Assembly: GCA_032355985.1 (NCBI GenBank)
Contig: JAUKVZ010000004.1
Coordinates: 124,001-188,000, forward strand
DNA length: 64,000 bases
Source: Sarcodiotheca gaudichaudii
Taxonomy: Eukaryota > Rhodophyta > Florideophyceae > Gigartinales > Solieriaceae
Reading direction: 5' to 3'
Part shown: positions 1-9,086 of the stretch, one piece after another
Numbering within the stretch: position 1 is the stretch's first letter
Layout: each line of letters starts with the position of its first letter
Notes under the pieces: generated by a model
Told to the model about the DNA's origin: nothing
The model's database searches: none
What the model saw: only the letters and a program-made list of their open reading frames with translations
Translations under genes and position numbers: made by a program

Positions 1-1
1 G

Positions 2-529
2 CGCGCCGTCCTTGATCAGCCCGTGCGCATCGCCGTCGAACTCATTGATCAATCACTCGCCGAGCGCGATCTTGCCTCCATCCGCATCTCCCTGAAGCGC
101 ACGCGCGCTCCCGGTGAAGACATGGAGCCCGCACCGATGGAGCTGACGCTTCGCCCCGAAGGCGACAATGCGCGATCCTTCGCCACAACCTGGCTTCCCA
201 CCGAAGCCGGCGCATGGACCGTTGATGTGCGCGAAACCAGCCTCACAGGACTCGGCCTCACCGAAGAGCTGCTCGTCTCACTGCCCGATGATGAACTGCG
301 CTTCCCCGAGACCGATCACGCGCTGCTCGCATCGCTCAGCGAAGAGACCGGCGGCGTCGTCCTCGAACCTGCGAATCTGGGCGATCTGCCCGAAGTGCTG
401 CCCAATCGACGCGTCAGACTCGTCAGCGAAACAACAGAAGATCTCTGGGACACCCCTTTTGCACTCGCGCTCGTGCTTTCTTTACTGACACTCGAATGGG
501 TGGGGCGTAGGCTTGTAAGGCTCATATAA
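2..529 (+). CDS. C-terminal part of a membrane protein, possibly VWA/amidotransferase-like (partial)
   Basis: The frame is open to the left edge of the window (…V-L-D-Q-P-V-R-I-A-V…), so this is the last ~175 residues of a longer protein. The visible part is a beta-rich, Ig-like or VWA-associated region (about residues 5-130) ending in one hydrophobic segment with a basic tail (F-A-L-A-L-V-L-S-L-L-T-L-E-W-V-G-R-R). In planctomycetes, large membrane proteins with this kind of tail often stand before the coiled-coil, Q-rich and cyclase-repeat genes that follow here; that family link is inference. An internal GTG at 23 exists but is not needed as a start. It is followed after 145 bases by the next co-directional gene and probably belongs to the same transcription unit. 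Confidence 0.7.
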   Translation, partial: RAVLDQPVRIAVELIDQSLAERDLASIRISLKRTRAPGEDMEPAPMELTLRPEGDNARSFATTWLPTEAGAWTVDVRETSLTGLGLTEELLVSLPDDELRFPETDHALLASLSEETGGVVLEPANLGDLPEVLPNRRVRLVSETTEDLWDTPFALALVLSLLTLEWVGRRLVRLI

Positions 530-674
530 CGCATGTGAAAAAACGGACGCTCACGGCGCCGCGCCGAGCGAAATCGTCGATATGAACTGCGGTTTCAGCC
601 CGTTTCTTCGAACTTTGACGAACTCAATCATCACCGCCAGCGCCTCATTAGAGAAGGCCGAAGGCTGAGAAACA

Positions 675-3600
675 GTGGACGCGCAGAATATTGACAAGCC
701 GAAAACGACCGAAGCGACGCCGGACATCCGGCTCGTGCAGTCTGCGCTGACGCGACTCATCAGCCGCGCACGGCTTGTGCTGTCCCTGCAGCGCATCTTC
801 CTGCTCATCGGCGGGCTGCTGCTGGCGCTCGTCGCCATCTCGCTTCTTGATTTCATGCTGCGCTTTCCCGTGTGGATCCGCACAGGCCACCTCGTCATCG
901 GCGCACTTGTCGCCGGCTTCATCATCTGGCGATTCATCCGCCCCGCGATGCGCTTCGCGCCCTCGCCCGCCACCATCGCGCTCAGGCTCGAAAAGCATGA
1001 TCCCTCCCTCAAGGGCATCCTCGCCAGCGGCGTCGAGTTCGCAAAATCAGGCGACGCATCATCCACCGAAAGCGAGTTCTCAAAGTCCCTCGCCGACGCC
1101 GTCGTGCGCGAGGCCGCCGAGAAGTTCAATCGCGCTCAGGTCAGGGGCGTTCTTCAAACGAATCACTTCTGGCGCGCCGTCGCCGCCATGGCGCTGACCA
1201 TCGTCCTTATCGCAACGCTAGCGATCTCGATGACCACGCTCACCGCCATCGGCGCGCAGCGTCAGCTCCTGCCATGGTCCGGCGCGCAATGGCCCAAGCG
1301 CACCCTTGTGCGCGATGTCACCGATGAAAGCGTTCATCCTCTCGGCGCTGCATTCAGCCTGCAGGCAGCGCTGGTGCGCACGAATCGATCCCCTGATCGC
1401 ACGGATGTCGCCGCTCGCTATCGCGTCGTCCGCAACGGGCGCGAAGGCGCATCGAAGCGCGTGATGCTCACATGGCAGGATCGCGAAGTCTCCGTCCCCG
1501 GCTACACGCGCACCGGTTCAGCCAGCGATCTGCACACATCCGGCGAACTCTTCGAGCGCCTCATCGAAGTCGAAGGCGACTCCCTCGAATACCGATTCGA
1601 AACACTCGATGACGAAACACCCTGGAAGCGCGTGCGCCTCGTGCCGCCGCCGGCGATCGTCAGCGCCGTCGCGACGGTCACGCCGCCCGCTTACGCCGCG
1701 CAGCTTGTCAGCGCCGCTCCCGGCGCGCTGGATCAGCAGTTCGGTTTCAACGATCTGGACATGGGCCCTGGTCGCGACGAGCGCGCCATCGCGCCGCGCT
1801 CCCTCGCAGGCAGCGAAGTCGAACTCGAACTCAAGCTCAACAAGCCGACACCAGTCGAACAGACCGAAGACTGGATGACTTCCACTTTCGGCCCGGCGCT
1901 GGCGCAGCGCGCCACCCTCACCGAAAGTGACGACGGCCTGACCTGGAATCTCTCCTGGACGCTCGATGACTCAGTCCGCGTTCCCATCGCGCTCGTCGAT
2001 GAGCATGACATCGCCTCCGTCGTCGAGTGCGTCTACCGCTTCGACGCAATGCAGGATCGCGCGCCCGAAGCGACCATCACGCAGCCTGAAACGGATATCA
2101 ACGTGCTGCCCACAGCAGTCATCGATGTCATCGCCGAAGGCCGCGACGATGTCGGCCTCGCATGGGTCTCCCTGCAAAGACAGAACGCCAAACCGGCGGG
2201 CGATCCCAATCGCGAGCCCAGCGGTCCCGGCGGCGCCATCGAACCCGTCGAGGAAGAGCCCGTCGAAATCCTGCGCGTCGAAGCCGAAGGCAAACGCTCA
2301 ACGCTGGCGCAGACGCAGGTCGATCTTTCCGTCCTCGGCGTGCGTCCCGGCGATCAGGTCTGGCTCAGCGCGCTTGTCGCGGATGTCTTCGCTGTCGAAG
2401 GCGCCGGCCGCGAGCCCGTGCGCTCACTCATCCGCCGGCTGTACATCATCTCAGATGCAGAGTTCATCGAAGAGATCCGGCGCGAGCTCGGCGCCGTGCG
2501 CCAGTCCGCCATTCGCATGCACGAACAGCAGATCGAGCTGCGCAACTATGTCTCCCGTCAGGGCGCCACCGAAGCCGCTCGCGAAGATCAGGCTCGGCTC
2601 AGCGAACAGATCGCCCGCGAAGCCGAAGCCATTCAGCAGCTTCTCAATCGTGCCCGCAACAACGGCCTCTCCGATGATCAGCTCGACAGCCTGCTCAATG
2701 ACGCCGGCGATTCACTCGAACAGGCCGGCGAACGAAGCGCCGAAGCATCCGACAAACTCGCCGAAGCCGCCAAACCATCGCAGGGCGCTCGCGGCGACCA
2801 ATCCGGACAGTCAGGTGAACAGTCCTCCGGCGAATCAGGTGAACAAGGCGAGCAGGGCGAACAAGGCGCCGAGGGCGGCCAGTCCGGTCAAAGCCAGCAG
2901 GGCAATCAAGGCGCGCAGGGACAACAGGGACAATCCGGCCAGCAAGGTCAACAAGGTGAATCCGGCGAGTCCGGCGAACAGAACGAGCAGGACGCCGAAG
3001 AAGAGCCGGAAAACGAACTCGATGAAATGGACGCCGTCGAAATCGAGCAGGCGCAACGCGGCGTCGAAGAGGAACTCGAATCCCTCGTCGAAATGCTCGA
3101 TCGCGGCGAGGACTCCTGGGTCGTTCGCCGCCAGCTTGAAGGCCTCCTCGAAGAACAGCGCAGCCTGCAGGAACAGACCGCAGGCGCCGGCCGCGAAACC
3201 GCCGGCCGCGCCGTCAGTGATCTGGACGAACGCGAACTCTCCGAACTCGAGCGCATCGTCCAGAAGCAGCTCGAACTCGCCGGGCGCATGCAGGAGCTGA
3301 CCGACAGCCTCGGCGAGCGCAGCCGCGATCTTGAAGAGAGCGATCCCACCGCCGCCGCCGGCATGGCCGAAGCGGCGCGCACGGCAAGCGAAGGCGAAAC
3401 CGATCAGAAGATGGAAGACGCCGCGCAGCAGGCCTCGCAGAATCAGATGGCCGGCGCCGCGCAGTCCCAGCAGGAAGCGATCGAAAACCTGCAGGAGATG
3501 ATGGAGGATCTCGATCAGGCCGAGCGCGCACGCGAGGAAGTCCTCAGCCGCATGCTCGCCAGCATCATCGAATCCCTCGAAGGCCTCATCCGCCAGCAGG

Positions 3601-4565
3601 AAGCCGCCCTCGTCGCGCTCACCGACGCCGAAGAAGATGGCGATTTCGTTGGCCTCGACGCCCCGATGATCACGCTCAATCAGAACACCCTCGGCGTGCT
3701 CGATCAGGCCAAGCTCGGCGGCCCCGAACTTGGATCCGTCGCCTCGCTCATCGGACGCGCGTCCGAATCACAGTCCCGCGCCATCATCGGCCTTCGCGCC
3801 GTTGATGTGAATGTCGAACAGGTCCGCACGAACGAGCAGTCCAGCCTCGATCTGCTGCGTGAAGCGCGCGAAGAAGCCCGCAAGGCGCAGGAGCAGCAGG
3901 AACAAGCCGCCGAACAGCGCAAGAAGGCCGAGCTTCGCAAGAAGTATCGTGAACTGCTCGAACAGCAGGTCGCCCTGCGCATCGACACCGGCCCCTACGC
4001 CGAACTGGAAAACCTCAGCCGCCGCGATCGCGCCACCATCCGCAAACTCGGCGAGCAGCAGTCAACACTTCGTGATGCGCTCGCAGACATCTTCGAAGAG
4101 ACCGAAGAGCTCTCCGAAGCGACCATCTTCGATTACACCCATCGCAAGCTCGATCAGTACACGCTCGATGCGACCGATGCGCTGCGCTCAACCGAGCCCG
4201 CGCAGGCGCTCATGCCGCAGGAAGTCTCCGTCATGCTCCTTCAGGGACTCGTCGAAGCACTCGCCGAGGATCAGCAGGATCAGGACGAAAACGACTTCAA
4301 CGAATCACAGTCCGGCGGCGGCCAGCAGGGGGGTCAGCAACCGCCCGAAGGCCTCATCCCGCCCATCGCCGAACTCAAGCTGCTCAAACAACTTCAGATC
4401 TCCATCGCCCAGCGCACGCGCCGCATCGCCGATGATCCAACAGATCAGGCAGATCGCTCCAAGGCGCTCGGTGAGGAGCAACGCGATCTGGCCGATCTCG
4501 GTGAAGATCTCGTCCAGCGCATGCAGCAGCAGCAACCCACCGGACTGCCGGAGCAGGGACAATGA
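675..4565 (+). CDS. giant membrane-anchored Gln-rich coiled-coil protein (DUF4175-like layout)
   Basis: This 1296-residue protein has an N-terminal membrane domain: a segment pair at about residues 35-85 and a third segment near 165-190. It is followed by a beta-rich extracytoplasmic region (~200-590) and then a very long charged coiled coil (~600-1290). The coiled coil is interrupted near residues 700-775 by a low-complexity Gly/Gln/Glu/Ser tract (repeated G-E-Q-G-E-Q and G-Q-Q-G-Q). This resembles the large DUF4175-type envelope proteins, but I recognise no catalytic motif. The GTG start at 675 has GAAGG upstream, and an in-frame stop at 668-670 excludes an earlier start. It ends in an ATGA overlap with the next gene, so it is translationally coupled. 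A structural or scaffolding envelope role is only inferred. Confidence 0.8.
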   Translation: MDAQNIDKPKTTEATPDIRLVQSALTRLISRARLVLSLQRIFLLIGGLLLALVAISLLDFMLRFPVWIRTGHLVIGALVAGFIIWRFIRPAMRFAPSPATIALRLEKHDPSLKGILASGVEFAKSGDASSTESEFSKSLADAVVREAAEKFNRAQVRGVLQTNHFWRAVAAMALTIVLIATLAISMTTLTAIGAQRQLLPWSGAQWPKRTLVRDVTDESVHPLGAAFSLQAALVRTNRSPDRTDVAARYRVVRNGREGASKRVMLTWQDREVSVPGYTRTGSASDLHTSGELFERLIEVEGDSLEYRFETLDDETPWKRVRLVPPPAIVSAVATVTPPAYAAQLVSAAPGALDQQFGFNDLDMGPGRDERAIAPRSLAGSEVELELKLNKPTPVEQTEDWMTSTFGPALAQRATLTESDDGLTWNLSWTLDDSVRVPIALVDEHDIASVVECVYRFDAMQDRAPEATITQPETDINVLPTAVIDVIAEGRDDVGLAWVSLQRQNAKPAGDPNREPSGPGGAIEPVEEEPVEILRVEAEGKRSTLAQTQVDLSVLGVRPGDQVWLSALVADVFAVEGAGREPVRSLIRRLYIISDAEFIEEIRRELGAVRQSAIRMHEQQIELRNYVSRQGATEAAREDQARLSEQIAREAEAIQQLLNRARNNGLSDDQLDSLLNDAGDSLEQAGERSAEASDKLAEAAKPSQGARGDQSGQSGEQSSGESGEQGEQGEQGAEGGQSGQSQQGNQGAQGQQGQSGQQGQQGESGESGEQNEQDAEEEPENELDEMDAVEIEQAQRGVEEELESLVEMLDRGEDSWVVRRQLEGLLEEQRSLQEQTAGAGRETAGRAVSDLDERELSELERIVQKQLELAGRMQELTDSLGERSRDLEESDPTAAAGMAEAARTASEGETDQKMEDAAQQASQNQMAGAAQSQQEAIENLQEMMEDLDQAERAREEVLSRMLASIIESLEGLIRQQEAALVALTDAEEDGDFVGLDAPMITLNQNTLGVLDQAKLGGPELGSVASLIGRASESQSRAIIGLRAVDVNVEQVRTNEQSSLDLLREAREEARKAQEQQEQAAEQRKKAELRKKYRELLEQQVALRIDTGPYAELENLSRRDRATIRKLGEQQSTLRDALADIFEETEELSEATIFDYTHRKLDQYTLDATDALRSTEPAQALMPQEVSVMLLQGLVEALAEDQQDQDENDFNESQSGGGQQGGQQPPEGLIPPIAELKLLKQLQISIAQRTRRIADDPTDQADRSKALGEEQRDLADLGEDLVQRMQQQQPTGLPEQGQ

Positions 4566-5311
4566 CACACAAGCACAACATCCTGACGCTCCTGGCGCTC
4601 TCCGCGATGACCGCAATGTCGCCGCACGCGCTCGCGCAGTCAGACAGCGACAAAGAACAGGAACAGACCGAATCCAAGCCGGAGGAGCCGAAGAAGGAAG
4701 CCGAGCCCTTCCTGCCCGATCTCGATGAACTCCTCGGCCTCGAAGAGCCCGGCGATGACGAATCAGACTCCAGCGCCGCCGACGCCGTCGAAGCGCTGGA
4801 TCCCAACCGCGCCGAACTCGATCGCGCCCTTGATGATGAGGATGTCTCCGAAGCATTCGTGCAGGCCGTCAAGCAGATGGGCGACGCCGCCAACCTGCTT
4901 CAGCGTGCCGGCGATCCCGGCCTCCAGACACAGCGCGTGCAGGATGAAATCATCCGCCGCCTCGAAATCCTCATCGAGAACGCACAGCAGCAATCCAGCC
5001 AGTCCTCAAGCTCTTCACAAACGCAGCAACAGCAACAACAGCAGCAGAGCCCGCCCAGCCAGCAGCAGCAGCAGGCGCAGAACAAACAGGACTCTAAGAG
5101 CACGGACTCCAACCCCGAAGCCCAGCCGCCCGGCGGCCGCGATGGCCCGCTCGCCAATCGCATCGACACCGCACAGGCCGCGTGGGGCGCTCTGCCCGAA
5201 CGCGTGCGCCAGGTCCTTCTTGAAGGCGTCAGCGATCAGTTCAGCTCCATGTATCAGCGCATGACCGAGGACTACTACCGCAGGCTCGCGGAGGAGGCAT
5301 CCGACCAGTGA
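4562..5311 (+). CDS. exported acidic, Q-rich protein of unknown function
   Basis: The 249-residue product starts with a signal peptide (basic M-T-H-K-H-N, hydrophobic I-L-T-L-L-A-L-S-A-M, cleavage near A-L-A-Q). An acidic region follows, then a predicted helical segment (~85-140), and a Gln/Ser run near residues 142-175 built on CAG/CAA codons. The C-terminal ~55 residues (A-W-G-A-L-P-E-R-V-R-Q-V-L-L-E-G) look folded and resemble the end of other planctomycete proteins in this type of operon. The ATG overlaps the stop of the coiled-coil gene as ATGA, and its own stop overlaps the next GTG. It is therefore one of a tightly coupled trio. Function unknown; it probably works with the preceding membrane protein. 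Confidence 0.75.
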   Translation: MTHKHNILTLLALSAMTAMSPHALAQSDSDKEQEQTESKPEEPKKEAEPFLPDLDELLGLEEPGDDESDSSAADAVEALDPNRAELDRALDDEDVSEAFVQAVKQMGDAANLLQRAGDPGLQTQRVQDEIIRRLEILIENAQQQSSQSSSSSQTQQQQQQQQSPPSQQQQQAQNKQDSKSTDSNPEAQPPGGRDGPLANRIDTAQAAWGALPERVRQVLLEGVSDQFSSMYQRMTEDYYRRLAEEASDQ

Positions 5312-6399
5312 TCCGCGCCCGACGACATGTCATGCTCATCGCCGGCGCCGCAAGCGCATGCGCACTCCTCGCCATGCCTGCCGCCGAAGCCCAGGAAGCG
5401 CGCCCCCAGGGCGAGCGCTCCGCTTCAAACGCCGTCGCAGAGGGCGAGTTCACACAACCACTCGACGACGCCATCAACAAAGGACTTCGCTGGCTCGCCA
5501 CCGAACAAAACCGCGATGGCTCCTTCACCGGCGGCGGGCGCTACGGCCGCCACGTCGGCATCACTTCACTCGCCTGCCTCGCATTCATGGCCGATGGACA
5601 CATCCCCGGCCGAGGTGGCTACGGCGACACCGTCGCGCGCGGGCTCGACTTCGTCCTCTCAAACATCACCGAAACCGGACTCATCGCCGCAGACACATCC
5701 CACGGCCCCATGTATGGCCACGGCTTCGCCACACTCTTCCTGGGCGAGGTCTACGGCATGACCGCCGGCGGACCCGACACCGCGCAATCCGCGCGCACCT
5801 ACGAAGCCCTCGTCAAAGCCGTCCGACTCATCGTGCAGACGCAGAACTCAGAAGGCGGCTGGCGCTACAACCCCGTCCCGTATGACGCGGACATCTCCGT
5901 CACCATCTGCCAGATCATGGCCCTTCGCTCAGCGCGCAACGCCGGCGTCGATGTCCCCAAGGAAACCATCGACCGAGCCGTCGATTACGTCCGCCGATGC
6001 CAGAATCCCGATGGCGGATTCAAATACCAGCTCACCACCGGCGGCAGCGCCTGGCCGCGCAGCGCCGCCGGCGTCGCAAGCCTGTATTACGCAGGCATCT
6101 ACGAAGACCAGGCCCTCGATTCCGGCCTGCGATACCTCAGACGTCAGGCCATGCCCGGCGCAAGACCCAAGCACGTCGCCCACTATTTCTACGGCCATTA
6201 CTACGCCGTCCAGGCCATGTTCCTCGCCGGTGGCGACAACTGGGCCACATGGTGGCCCGCCATCCGCGATGAACTCATCGATGCTCAGACGGACGAAGGC
6301 GCCTGGGAGGACGGCCACGCCGGACCCGCCTATGGCGCCGCCATGGCTCTCATCATTCTCCAAATGCCCAAACGCTATCTGCCGATCTTCCAGAAGTAG
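5308..6399 (+). CDS. exported prenyltransferase/squalene-oxidase-repeat protein (alpha-toroid)
   Basis: The 363-residue product has a signal peptide (L-I-A-G-A-A-S-A-C-A-L-L-A-M-P, cleavage near A-E-A-Q). Repeated alpha/alpha-barrel motifs of the squalene-cyclase/prenyltransferase type follow, for example G-L-R-W-L-A-T-E-Q-N-R-D-G-S-F near residue 60, Q-N-S-E-G-G-W near 180 and C-Q-N-P-D-G-G-F near 230. Real cyclases carry a DxDD acid motif and are about twice as long; neither applies here, so it is a toroid-fold protein rather than a proven cyclase. The GTG start overlaps the previous stop as GTGA and is preceded by GAGGAGG at 5291-5297, which fixes the start. Such proteins are common in planctomycete envelope operons, and their substrate is unknown. 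Confidence 0.85.
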   Translation: MIRARRHVMLIAGAASACALLAMPAAEAQEARPQGERSASNAVAEGEFTQPLDDAINKGLRWLATEQNRDGSFTGGGRYGRHVGITSLACLAFMADGHIPGRGGYGDTVARGLDFVLSNITETGLIAADTSHGPMYGHGFATLFLGEVYGMTAGGPDTAQSARTYEALVKAVRLIVQTQNSEGGWRYNPVPYDADISVTICQIMALRSARNAGVDVPKETIDRAVDYVRRCQNPDGGFKYQLTTGGSAWPRSAAGVASLYYAGIYEDQALDSGLRYLRRQAMPGARPKHVAHYFYGHYYAVQAMFLAGGDNWATWWPAIRDELIDAQTDEGAWEDGHAGPAYGAAMALIILQMPKRYLPIFQK

Positions 6400-6401
6400 C
6401 C

Positions 6402-7679
6402 ATGACGCCACGACTCATGCCGAACCCATCTCCGTTGCGCACGATCATCTGCATCGTCGCGTGCGCTGCGCTCTCCATGACGGCGATGTCCCGTCAGGAT
6501 CGACGCATCATGCTCGATCGAGAGCTCGAGGCGCGACCCATCTCGCTCCTCTCGCTCACATCAGATGCCATCGTCTACGAAGACAACTTCGGCAGAAGAC
6601 GACACGCCACCGTCGCAGGCATCGTCGCCATCCTGCCCGCCAATGAGTCCTACGGCGATGGAAGCGAACGCCACGTCAGGCAGCCAAGGCCAAACTCCAC
6701 CGATCCATCCGCGCGACCCGAAGGCTACATCGAACTTGTCGATGGCCAGCGCTTCCCCGGTGGACACGCCCGAACATCCAGCGACACCGATTCCATCCTC
6801 TGGGCCCACCCGATCTTCGGATTGCTCACCTTCGGCCTCGATCGCGTCGCCGATGTCGTCATGGATGCGGCCATCGTCGATCGCAACGGCGGCCTCGCCG
6901 CGCTGCCCGTCGATGAACGCATCGAAGATGAAGTCCTGCTGACCAACGGCGATCGCATCACCGGCTTCCTCGTCAGCCTCGGCGATCCCGTCGAAATCGA
7001 AGTTGACGGCGCCACCGTCGCCATCGCGCCCGAACGCGTCGCCGCCGTCCAGCTCGCCAATCGCGCCGAGTCCCTGCAGGGCATCGTCGTCTGGCTTGAA
7101 GATGGCACCGTCGCCGTCGTCGCCTCACTCGATGGCGCCGCCTCCAAGGGCATGACCATCCAGCTTGATCAGGATCACGAAGCCCAGCTGCAGACCGAGT
7201 CCGTCCGCGCCGTCACCTTCGACGCCGCCCGACTCGAAGCCCTCGCCGATATCGAGCCGCAGGAACAGCTTCCCATCGGCCGACGCCTGCTCACCGAACC
7301 CCTTCGCGTGCTCTCATCCGGCTCCGAAGCCGATGTCACCGAACTCAACGCGCCGGATATCGAACTGCCCGGCCCCATGAGCGTCCGCTGGCGCATCCCC
7401 GATGGCGCCCGTCGCTTCGGCGGCGTCGCCGAGCTGCCCATGCGAGCCTTGCCCTGGGGCGACTGCGAAGTCGCCATCTACGTCGATGGAAATGAAATGA
7501 TCCGTCGTCGCCTCAGCGAAGCCTCACCCCGCTTCGACTTCAACATCCCGCTCGGCGCATTCGAATCCGCCGAAGTGCTCGAGATCCACGTCGAGCCCGG
7601 CGAGTACGGCCCGATCAACGATCGCGTCATCCTGCGCCGCCCGCTGCTGCTTGTTGACAGAGTCGCCGCCGAAAACTGA
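6402..7679 (+). CDS. exported protein of unknown function
   Basis: This 425-residue protein has a hydrophobic leader near residues 10-28 and no obvious anchor afterwards. The body is beta-rich: two similar sections around I-S-L-L-S-L-T-S-D-A-I-V-Y (~48) and D-E-V-L-L-T-N-G-D-R-I-T-G-F (~180) resemble small SH3-like or Sm-like barrels. The last ~120 residues, with basic and aromatic strands, could be a jelly-roll or carbohydrate-binding-like domain. It starts two bases after the cyclase-repeat stop and is the last gene of the envelope operon, since the next gene is convergent. I do not recognise the family. Confidence 0.75.
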   Translation: MTPRLMPNPSPLRTIICIVACAALSMTAMSRQDRRIMLDRELEARPISLLSLTSDAIVYEDNFGRRRHATVAGIVAILPANESYGDGSERHVRQPRPNSTDPSARPEGYIELVDGQRFPGGHARTSSDTDSILWAHPIFGLLTFGLDRVADVVMDAAIVDRNGGLAALPVDERIEDEVLLTNGDRITGFLVSLGDPVEIEVDGATVAIAPERVAAVQLANRAESLQGIVVWLEDGTVAVVASLDGAASKGMTIQLDQDHEAQLQTESVRAVTFDAARLEALADIEPQEQLPIGRRLLTEPLRVLSSGSEADVTELNAPDIELPGPMSVRWRIPDGARRFGGVAELPMRALPWGDCEVAIYVDGNEMIRRRLSEASPRFDFNIPLGAFESAEVLEIHVEPGEYGPINDRVILRRPLLLVDRVAAEN

Positions 7680-7686
7680 CCCCCAG

Positions 7687-8109
7687 TCAGTTCACCGACA
7701 CCATCGTCACTTCAAAGGTGAGCTGCGCATTCTCCGGCACCACGCCGCCATACCCGGCGCGACCCCAGTGCAGCTCCGGCGGAATCGTCAGCACGCGCTT
7801 CCCGCCCGGCTTCATGCCCATCACGCCAAGATCCATGCCCTTGATCACGCTGCCATCGCCGATGCGCCAGCGATGCGGCGAGCCCTTCTCCCGCGTGCTC
7901 ATGAAGACCGACCCGTCAGGCAGCCGCCCGACGTAATGCGCAGCGACGGTGTTCCCGTCGCCCGCCTTCAGCCCGACACCCTCCGTGATCGTCCGCGACT
8001 GCACCTCAGGATCGCGCGTGCCCACAAGCTCCAGCCGCCGATCCTTACAGCCACACAGCGCGACAAGCGCGCAGAGCGTGACACCGATGAGAAGGGTTGA
8101 TGTGCGCAT
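7687..8109 (-). CDS. FKBP-type peptidyl-prolyl cis-trans isomerase, lipoprotein
   Basis: This 140-residue lipoprotein has a short leader and a lipobox-like L-C-G-C near residues 18-21; the Cys at -2 is unusual but tolerated. Residues ~45-138 form one FKBP domain: T-V-A-A-H-Y-V-G-R-L-P-D-G-S-V-F near the start, G-S-V-I-K-G-M-D-L-G-V-M-G-M-K-P-G-G-K in the middle, and P-P-E-L-H-W-G before the last strands. It should catalyse proline isomerisation of exported proteins outside the inner membrane. Its stop is 8 bases from that of the convergent envelope operon. The upstream tmk gene is read in the same direction, so the two may be co-transcribed. Confidence 0.9.
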   Translation of the reverse strand: MRTSTLLIGVTLCALVALCGCKDRRLELVGTRDPEVQSRTITEGVGLKAGDGNTVAAHYVGRLPDGSVFMSTREKGSPHRWRIGDGSVIKGMDLGVMGMKPGGKRVLTIPPELHWGRAGYGGVVPENAQLTFEVTMVSVN

Positions 8110-8178
8110 ACGCCTGCTAGATCGACCACCCCGGCGCGCAACTCAACTGCGGCGTTCTTCAGGCCCTCAGATGTGTTC

Positions 8179-8841
8179 TTATTGGGCGTTGGCCGGCTCA
8201 GCCTTCGTCGCCGAGGCCCAGGCTCGCAGCCGCTCATGCAGCGCCCGCTCCACCTCATCCACCGGCGCGCTCGCATCAATCACCAGATGCCGCTCCGGAT
8301 CCCGACGCGCCTGATCCAGATACCCCTCGCGCACGCGCCGGAAGTATTCCTCCCCGCGCGCCTCGATCCGATCCAGCGTCGCCCCAAGTCGCGCCGTCGT
8401 GATGCGTTCATCCACATCGAAGATCACAACCAGATCCGGCCGCGTCTCGCCGCACACCACATCCGCCACAATCTCGATATCGCTGATCGGCAATCCGCCC
8501 GCCGCGCCCTGATACGCAAGCGTGCTCGAAATGAACCGATCCGCCAGCACCAGCTCACCCCGCGCAAGCGCCGGACGAACATGCTGCCGCACAAGCTGCG
8601 CACGGCTCGCCATGTAAAGAAGCATCTCGGTGTGCAGGCTCATGCACGTCAGTTCGCGATCCAGCAGGATCTCGCGAATCCGCTCGCCAGTCTCCGTCCC
8701 GCCCGGCTCACGCACCTCGCACACAGCCATCCCCGCGCCGCGGCAAAGCCGCGCAAAGCGGATGTACTGTGTCGTCTTGCCCGATCCGTCGGGCCCGTCG
8801 AACACCAGGAACCGCCCCTTCAGGCCGTTCAGCCAACTCAT
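8179..8841 (-). CDS. tmk: thymidylate kinase
   Basis: dTMP kinase phosphorylates dTMP to dTDP in the cytoplasm. The P-loop F-D-G-P-D-G-S-G-K-T-T lies at about residues 13-23. It is followed by the substrate motif V-R-E-P-G-G-T-E-T-G-E-R-I-R and the D-R-F-I-S-S-T-L-A-Y-Q-G motif, all typical of the family. From ATG 8841 the protein has 220 residues, a normal length. Longer starts exist at 8883 and 8961, but they add a tail that TMKs lack, so 8841 was chosen although no clear Shine-Dalgarno precedes it. The gene is divergent from metG across ~245 bases that presumably hold both promoters. Confidence 0.93.
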   Translation of the reverse strand: MSWLNGLKGRFLVFDGPDGSGKTTQYIRFARLCRGAGMAVCEVREPGGTETGERIREILLDRELTCMSLHTEMLLYMASRAQLVRQHVRPALARGELVLADRFISSTLAYQGAAGGLPISDIEIVADVVCGETRPDLVVIFDVDERITTARLGATLDRIEARGEEYFRRVREGYLDQARRDPERHLVIDASAPVDEVERALHERLRAWASATKAEPANAQ

Positions 8842-9086
8842 GTCGCCGGACTCTGCTGATTTCACGTTGTGACGCTCATCCATGATCGTGACGGAACCGT
8901 AACGAAAAACCGTCCGCGGCGTCCCGCAAAGGCCCGCCGTGTGGAGAACCAAGGCGCCCACGCGTTCGCCGCCAACAGAAGTCTAGGATCGCCCCGCTCT
9001 TCCCGCGCCGCCAAATGCCGCAATCAGAGGCGTTTGCGCCCGCCGCAGGCCCGCCCGCCGCCTGCGCCACTACAATCGCCATCCCC

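Noticed and set aside
582-670. 29-residue ORF just before the coiled-coil gene
   Set aside because: No ribosome site, no family similarity; it ends five bases before the GTG and is more likely chance.
2818-3000. Gly/Gln/Ser repeat tract as a possible collagen-like or CRISPR-like repeat
   Set aside because: Irregular codon-level repetition inside a coding frame; no constant spacers or repeat unit.
5308-6399. Naming the toroid protein a squalene-hopene cyclase
   Set aside because: No DxDD motif, half the usual length, and it is exported.
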